In this document: one piece after another, positions 6,879 to 6,950 of the stretch
Position numbering within the stretch: the first letter of the stretch is position 1
Layout of the letters: each line of letters begins with the position of its first letter
Source: Gammaproteobacteria bacterium
Lineage (GTDB): Bacteria; Pseudomonadota; Gammaproteobacteria; Steroidobacterales; Steroidobacteraceae
NCBI GenBank assembly: GCA_003162555.1
Contig: PMNQ01000251.1
Coordinates: 36,545 to 43,494, forward strand
DNA: 6,950 nt
Direction of reading: 5' to 3'
Notes under the pieces: generated by a model
Told to the model about the DNA's origin: nothing
Database searches by the model: none
What the model saw: the letters and a program-made list of their open reading frames with translations, nothing else
Position numbers and translations under genes: made by a program

Positions 6879-6950
6879 ATGAAGCTACGAGCCAGACACA
6901 TTGCGGGGGTCGCGCTGATGGCCAGCGCGCTGGTGCTGACCAGCGTCGGC
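6879..6950 (+). CDS. Start of a further exported protein (3' partial)
   Basis: Only 24 codons are visible, reading MKLRARHIAGVALMASALVL then TSVG with no stop. The basic start (K2, R4, R6) followed by a run of small hydrophobic residues is a typical Sec signal peptide. The gene begins 18 bp after the preceding stop and has its own good ribosome binding site, so it is probably the next gene of the same operon. Nothing can be said about the function. Confidence 0.7.
   Translation, partial: MKLRARHIAGVALMASALVLTSVG

Overview
This is a GC-rich stretch (roughly 60-65% G+C by eye). All genes lie on the + strand, and every product whose N-terminus can be seen is exported. No rRNA, tRNA, CRISPR array, transposase or phage gene is visible. 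A Spy/CpxP (LTXXQ) type periplasmic protein and classical Sec signal peptides point to a Gram-negative bacterium. A beta- or gammaproteobacterium is my best guess, by inference only.

Layout: (1) Positions 2-5638 hold one very long reading frame, open at the left edge, with 1878 visible residues. It encodes a modular cell-surface or secreted protein. In order it has at least six Gly-rich 'GGxxYTSxPTVxF' repeats, an Ig/IPT-like beta domain, a right-handed parallel beta-helix (pectate-lyase-like fold) ending in a choice-of-anchor-Q-like signature, and five C-terminal ASH/choice-of-anchor-D-like Ig modules. It ends without a recognisable membrane or wall anchor. (2) Positions 5639-5716 form a short gap with a perfect 15-bp inverted repeat and a promoter-like -10/-35 pair just upstream of it. 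(3) Positions 5717-6208 encode a small Spy/CpxP-like periplasmic protein. (4) Positions 6209-6371 form a 163-bp gap with no convincing terminator or promoter. (5) Positions 6372-6860 encode a small exported protein of unknown function, followed after 18 bp by (6) the start of another exported protein at 6879, cut by the right edge. Genes 5 and 6 look like one operon.

How the genes work together cannot be settled from this window. The shared theme is the cell envelope: a giant extracytoplasmic adhesin- or carbohydrate-binding-like protein, a periplasmic chaperone or metal-stress-type protein, and two small exported proteins. The most notable points are the composite architecture and regular cysteine pairing of the giant protein, and the hairpin that either ends its transcript or forms the 5' leader of the next gene.
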